Assembly (NCBI RefSeq): GCF_049276915.1
Contig: NZ_JBASXK010000140.1
Coordinates: forward strand, 1 to 8,955
Reading direction: 5' to 3'
Source: Aestuariivita sp049276915
Lineage (GTDB): Bacteria; Pseudomonadota; Alphaproteobacteria; Rhodobacterales; Rhodobacteraceae
DNA: 8,955 nucleotides
Shown piece after piece: positions 5,988-8,955 of the stretch. The notes under the pieces were generated by a model. That model did no database searches and was not told where the DNA came from. It saw nothing but the letters and a program-made list of their open reading frames with translations. A program made the position numbers and the translations under genes. Position 1 is the first letter of the stretch, and each line of letters opens with the position of its first letter.

Positions 5988-6801
5988 GGCTGAAACACCT
6001 CCCTTAGTTGACCGCACCGCGCTCAAGCTGCATCGCGCCCGGGCGCAGGTTCAGGAGTTGTTCCTTCACAGCGCCGCATTGGACGAGGTTCAGGATCGCC
6101 TCTCCATGGTTAACAAGGTGTTTACGGATATCGCCATAGTGACACCCTTTCCCCAGATATGGGCAGAGGCCTATCCCGATGCGACGACCATCCTGGATGA
6201 CGATACGCTGGCGCTGAACAGCCAGAGCTTTGATCTGGTGATCCACGCCATGTGCCTGCACTGGGCAAATGACCCGGTCGGCCAATTGATACAATGCCGC
6301 CGTGCCCTGCGTCCTGATGGGCTGAACCTGACCATCTGTCTTGGTTCGCAAACCCTGACCGAGCTGCGTTCGGTCCTGGCCGAAGCCGAAATTGCCCAGC
6401 GCGGCGGTCTGTCGCCTCGGGTGCTGCCCATGCCGGAAATCCGTGATCTGGGAGGTTTGTTGCAGCGCGCTGGATTCGCCCTGCCCGTCGCGGACAGCGC
6501 GCTTTTGACGGCGCAATATCGCGATATGTTCCACCTGATGCATGATTTGCGCGCAATGGGCGAAACGAATGCTCTGGCCGCGCGGCTGCGCACGCCCAGC
6601 AGCCGCAGCCTGTTCGCGCAGGCCGCCGCTTTGTATGAAGAACACTTCGGAGGTGACGGCACCCTGCCGGCAAGCTTTGAAATGATCTCTTTGACCGGCT
6701 GGGCACCGTCTGCGTCCCAGCCCCAACCCTTGAGGCCCGGATCCGCACAAGCACGGCTCGCGGATGCGTTGAATACAGCAGAAACCAAGCTCTCGGATTG
6801 A
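5986..6801 (+). CDS. Methyltransferase-fold protein, NDUFAF5/BioC-like, with degenerate SAM site
   Basis: 271 residues. The pattern LVDRTALKLHRARA (7-20), LFLHSAALDEVQDRLSMVN (25-43), FDLVIHAMCLHWANDPVGQL (82-101), CRRALRPDGL (104-113) and GGLSPRVLPMPEIRDLGGLLQRAGF (140-164) matches the NDUFAF5-like branch of class I methyltransferases, whose mitochondrial member helps assemble respiratory complex I. The glycine-rich SAM motif I expected between residues 45 and 70 is absent; that stretch reads IAIVTPFPQIWAEAYPDATT. The protein may therefore not methylate. I chose the ATG at 5986; a TTG at 5950 is open but would overlap comF. Divergent from comF, and 53 bp upstream of hemH, with which it probably shares a transcript. 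Confidence 0.82.
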   Translation: MAETPPLVDRTALKLHRARAQVQELFLHSAALDEVQDRLSMVNKVFTDIAIVTPFPQIWAEAYPDATTILDDDTLALNSQSFDLVIHAMCLHWANDPVGQLIQCRRALRPDGLNLTICLGSQTLTELRSVLAEAEIAQRGGLSPRVLPMPEIRDLGGLLQRAGFALPVADSALLTAQYRDMFHLMHDLRAMGETNALAARLRTPSSRSLFAQAAALYEEHFGGDGTLPASFEMISLTGWAPSASQPQPLRPGSAQARLADALNTAETKLSD

Positions 6802-6854
6802 CCATCGCTCAAAAGCGTTTATCTGACCCCCAAGCGACCCAATCGGATGCCACA

Positions 6855-7916
6855 ATGCTTGATGCCACAAAAGATGCCGTATGTCCTGCCCACGCCCCGG
6901 CCGCGCACCCGCGTGTGCCCGCAGCCAAAGTCGGGATTCTTCTGGCCAATCTGGGCACACCTGACAACTATGACTACTGGTCTATGCGCCGTTATCTGAA
7001 CGAGTTTCTGTCGGACAAGCGCGTCATCGACTATTCCGCGTGGATCTGGCAGCCGTTGTTGCAACTGATCATCCTGACCAAACGCCCCTTCAGTTCGGGT
7101 GCTGCCTACAAGTCCATCTGGAACGAGGCAGATGGCGAGAGCCCGTTGATGACGATCACGAAGCAGCAAACAGCCAAGATCAAGAAGGTTATGCATGATC
7201 GCCACGGTGACCAGGTCATGGTCGACTTCTGCATGCGCTATGGCAACCCGTCGACCAAGTCCAAGGTCCGCGCCATGGTCGAAGCCGGCTGCACCAAGAT
7301 CCTGTTCTTTCCGCTATACCCGCACTATGCCGGGGCAACCTCGGCGACCGCGAACGATCAGTTCTTTCGCGCATTGATGGAAGAGAAATGGCAGCCCACG
7401 ACCCGCACGGTCGAGCCGTATTTCGAGCATCCCTTGTACATCGAAGCGCTCGCGCAATCCATTGAACGCGCTTACCGCACACTGGAGACGCGGCCAGATA
7501 TACTTGTGTGCTCGTATCACGGCGTGCCCAAGCGGTACCTGATGGAGGGTGACCCCTATCACTGCCAGTGCCAAAAGACGACGCGTCTGTTGAAAGAGCG
7601 TCTTGGCTGGGACGGCACGCAGATTACAACCACGTTCCAGTCCCGTTTCGGACCGGAAGAATGGCTTCAGCCCTACACCGTGGAAGAAGTCGCAAGACTG
7701 GCGGAAAGCGGCAAGAAGAACATCGCCGTATGTGCACCGGCATTCTCATCGGACTGCATCGAAACGCTTGAAGAGATCAACGAAGAGATCAAGGAAAGCT
7801 TTGAAGAGGCCGGTGGCGAGCATTTCACCTATATTCCCTGCCTCAACGACGATGACGCGCATGTGACGGCCCTGTCAGCCGTAATCGACGACAATCTCAA
7901 AGGCTGGATCGGCTGA
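6855..7916 (+). CDS. hemH: Ferrochelatase (protoheme ferro-lyase)
   Basis: Inserts ferrous iron into protoporphyrin IX (or acts on coproporphyrin in some lineages), the last step of heme synthesis, at the inner membrane. 353 residues from the ATG at 6855. Motifs: VGILLANLGTPD (26-37), YLNEFLSDKRVID (47-59), KRPFSSGAAYKSIW (76-89), FFPLYPHYAGATSAT (151-165), catalytic His222 in SYHGVPKRY, the GDPYHCQCQKT segment with Cys237 and Cys239, and AFSSDCIETLEE (296-307), where Glu303 aligns with the essential glutamate of human ferrochelatase. Roughly the first 24 residues are a variable extension. A TTG at 6798 would add 19 residues and overlap the upstream gene; the ATG is preferred although no clear ribosome site precedes it. 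Transcription ends at the hairpin beginning 27 bp downstream. Confidence 0.96.
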   Translation: MLDATKDAVCPAHAPAAHPRVPAAKVGILLANLGTPDNYDYWSMRRYLNEFLSDKRVIDYSAWIWQPLLQLIILTKRPFSSGAAYKSIWNEADGESPLMTITKQQTAKIKKVMHDRHGDQVMVDFCMRYGNPSTKSKVRAMVEAGCTKILFFPLYPHYAGATSATANDQFFRALMEEKWQPTTRTVEPYFEHPLYIEALAQSIERAYRTLETRPDILVCSYHGVPKRYLMEGDPYHCQCQKTTRLLKERLGWDGTQITTTFQSRFGPEEWLQPYTVEEVARLAESGKKNIAVCAPAFSSDCIETLEEINEEIKESFEEAGGEHFTYIPCLNDDDAHVTALSAVIDDNLKGWIG

Positions 7917-7942
7917 ACGGCAACGCTCAGGTCTGAAAACGA

Positions 7943-7970
7943 AAAAGGCGGTGGAAATCCACCGCCTTTT
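7943..7970. terminator. Bidirectional intrinsic terminator
   Basis: A perfect 12-bp stem AAAAGGCGGTGG / CCACCGCCTTTT with a 4-nt loop (AAAT). It has a T-run on the plus strand and, because the left arm starts with A's, a T-run on the minus strand as well. It lies between the convergent hemH (stop at 7916) and the small membrane protein gene (stop at 7993) and can end transcription in both directions. Confidence 0.93.
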
Positions 7971-7992
7971 CCTAACTTTGCCGTTGAACGAC

Positions 7993-8175
7993 TTAGTTGC
8001 TTGCAACAGCAGCTGCGATCAGAACAACAATCAGCAGCGGCAGCAGGATACCCTGCGACGAACCACCTGTTTCTTCCACGATCAGCGGTGCTTCCACGAC
8101 TGGCTCAGACAGGTTGCCTGCATAAGCGGTCGAAGCAGCAGCAGTCAGAGCAGCGGCGAGAACGAGTTTCTTCAT
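7993..8175 (-). CDS. Small exported single-pass membrane protein, unknown function
   Basis: 60 residues. A signal peptide (MKKLVLAAALTAAASTAYA, likely cleaved after AYA at 19) is followed by an acidic linker (GNLSEPVVEAPLIVEET, 20-36), a Gly/Ser hinge (37-42) and a hydrophobic segment (about 43-58, ILLPLLIVVLIAAAVA) ending in SN. The mature protein would be about 41 residues with one C-terminal membrane helix and its acidic face in the periplasm. The start at 8175 is decided by a strong GGAGG (8185-8181) 5 nt upstream; an open frame back to 8220 adds residues without a ribosome site. It is convergent on hemH and shares its terminator. I do not recognise a named function. The clean signal peptide, ribosome site and terminator make it very likely real. 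Confidence 0.88.
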   Translation of the reverse strand: MKKLVLAAALTAAASTAYAGNLSEPVVEAPLIVEETGGSSQGILLPLLIVVLIAAAVASN

Positions 8176-8192
8176 GTTAACCTCCAGAATTG

Positions 8193-8218
8193 GCACGGAT
8201 CGACAGCACAAACCGTGC
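8193..8218 (-). promoter_or_regulatory. Inverted repeat in the leader of the small membrane protein gene
   Basis: GCACGG (8193-8198) and CCGTGC (8213-8218) form a perfect 6-bp inverted repeat around a 14-nt loop, ending 7 nt before the GGAGG ribosome site on the minus strand. In the transcript it could fold as a hairpin near the ribosome site. Six base pairs alone can arise by chance. Confidence 0.35.
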
Positions 8219-8242
8219 ACCTAAGACTTACCTCGTAATGGT

Positions 8243-8272
8243 TTTGTAATCAGCATTCTGATGTGAATGCAA
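8243..8272 (-). promoter_or_regulatory. Candidate promoter and operator-like repeat for the small membrane protein gene
   Basis: On the minus strand TTGCAT (8272-8267) and TACAAA (8248-8243) are 18 bp apart, modest matches to -35 and -10, predicting a leader of about 60 nt. Overlapping them is the inverted repeat GCATTC / GAATGC (8253-8258 and 8265-8270, 6-bp spacer), placed where a regulator could block the polymerase. No specific regulator is recognised. Confidence 0.35.
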
Positions 8273-8713
8273 TTGCTTGTTGGACAAACTGACCCTAGCC
8301 GCGGAAAAATGTCGTCAATTTAGCAACACTTGCGGCGCAATCCGGGTCGCTGTTGGGAATTCCGCTAAAGTCTCGTTGAAATCCCCGGCCGGGCTGAATG
8401 ATGGTTGCCAGCCGCATTTCCGCCTATCCAAGATCCCATGATTTCGTCACACGCCAGAGTTTGGCAAAAACCGTCGATTTCCAAAAGGTTATCCTGTCGC
8501 CGGTAACGGTGCCACAAACCAAGGAGGGTGACGAGCACCGCGAGGCGCGCGCAACTCGATCAACACGCATCGCGCGAACCTGCCAAGCAAGACATGCGAT
8601 CGCGCGCACCCGGGCGCGACACGCTCGGCGTTGACCCGGATACCGTCGTCTGCCTGATTGGTGGATCAGCGGCGGTGCTGTCACCCCACGATCGGATGTT
8701 CTGTCCTGATGGA

Positions 8714-8744
8714 TTTCCATTTTCGGCATTGTTTTGCGTATGAT
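8714..8744 (+). promoter_or_regulatory. Weak candidate promoter for the lipoprotein gene
   Basis: TATGAT (8739-8744) matches five of six -10 positions; the best -35, TTTCCA (8714-8719), is 19 bp upstream with four of six matches. Transcription from about 8751 would give a leader of roughly 115 nt to the ATG at 8867. Confidence 0.28.
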
Positions 8745-8866
8745 ATGGTCCGAAAGCCTCAATCACACAGCAAACGGGACTCTACATGGCACTTAACGGA
8801 TTTGTGGGTTGGACTGGCAACGCCGGACAGGGTATCAGCAACACCGAAGTTGGCAGAGGTCTGATT

Positions 8867-8955
8867 ATGGTGCGTTTGGTTTCACTGCTTTTGATTGCGG
8901 TACTGGGTCTTTCGGCTTGTAGTGCTCCGAGCAATGTCAGCACACAGTTGGCCGC
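8867..8955 (+). CDS. Lipoprotein, N-terminal fragment (gene continues past the window)
   Basis: Only the first 29 codons are present. They encode a typical lipoprotein signal: MVR, a hydrophobic core LVSLLLIAVLG, and a lipobox LSAC with the lipidated Cys at residue 18, followed by SAPSNVSTQLA. The mature protein would be anchored by its lipid to the inner or outer membrane. The ATG at 8867 is preferred because AGAGG (8855-8859) lies 7 nt upstream and it places the signal at the N-terminus. The same frame is open back to an ATG at 8786 (MALNGFVGWTG...), which has a weaker CGGGA upstream and would put 27 non-hydrophobic residues before the signal. Too little is visible to name a function. Confidence 0.72.
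   Translation, partial: MVRLVSLLLIAVLGLSACSAPSNVSTQLA

Larger units (their letters stand above)
8176..8866. other. Long non-coding stretch without a convincing gene
   Basis: About 690 bp between divergent genes. The left 100 bp hold the leader and likely promoter of the small membrane protein gene. The rest has only short open frames of basic, low-complexity composition with no recognisable domain. AAGGAGGGTG at 8521-8530 looks like a strong ribosome site but no start codon lies at normal spacing. No tRNA, rRNA or obvious strong terminator was seen. The right end should carry the promoter of the lipoprotein gene. Confidence 0.5.

Noticed and set aside
6004..6960. 318-codon minus-strand open frame opposite the methyltransferase-like gene
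   Set aside because: Gln/Arg/Gly-rich translation without domains. The plus strand shows strong family similarity along its length.
8485..8495. TTATCC sequence as a DnaA box and possible origin
   Set aside because: Only one partial match was seen, with no cluster of boxes, AT-rich unwinding region or replication genes.
8528..8743. 71-codon plus-strand frame starting with GTG directly after AAGGAGG
   Set aside because: The start codon abuts the ribosome-like site with no spacing. The protein has no signal, helix pattern or known motif, and third-position base use does not look like the real genes here.
8424..8762. 112-codon minus-strand frame in the long non-coding stretch
   Set aside because: Arg- and Cys-rich random-looking translation, no ribosome site and no recognisable fold.

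Overview
The window reads as chromosomal DNA of a marine Rhodobacteraceae (Roseobacter-type) alphaproteobacterium. This is inferred from the high GC content, the lineage-typical versions of UbiG, ferrochelatase and the NDUFAF5-like protein, and the tight overlapping operons. No mobile element, rRNA, tRNA or CRISPR array was seen.

Layout, left to right. (1) 1-798, minus strand: the 5' part of a type VI secretion gene, tssL (DotU family), running off the left edge. (2) 799-1072: intergenic. (3) 1073-2874, minus strand: a two-gene unit, a proline iminopeptidase (pip) followed with a TGATG overlap by a half-length family-5 solute-binding protein with a Tat-like signal. (4) 2924-3670, plus strand: ubiG (ubiquinone biosynthesis), divergent from pip across 49 bp. 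(5) 3667-5970, minus strand: a compact four-gene operon comF - grxC - nitrilase-type amidase - marR, whose last stop codon overlaps the ubiG stop codon. (6) 5986-7916, plus strand: an NDUFAF5/BioC-like methyltransferase-fold protein, then ferrochelatase hemH, ending at a strong bidirectional terminator. (7) 7993-8175, minus strand: a 60-residue secreted or membrane protein convergent on hemH. (8) 8176-8866: about 690 bp with no convincing gene. (9) 8867 to the right edge, plus strand: the start of a lipoprotein gene.

Most of the window is housekeeping: quinone and heme synthesis, thiol redox and metabolite repair (glutaredoxin next to a deaminated-glutathione-amidase-like enzyme), and peptide use. 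I found no clearly new multi-gene system. The points most worth a second look are: two matching acidic-RTV motifs in the disordered N-terminus of TssL, which resemble phosphothreonine docking sites; the methyltransferase-like protein with no recognisable SAM-binding glycine loop; the comF/methyltransferase junction, where start codons overlap inside one CATG and a six-codon leader ORF appears coupled to comF; and the small protein with a structured leader next to hemH.
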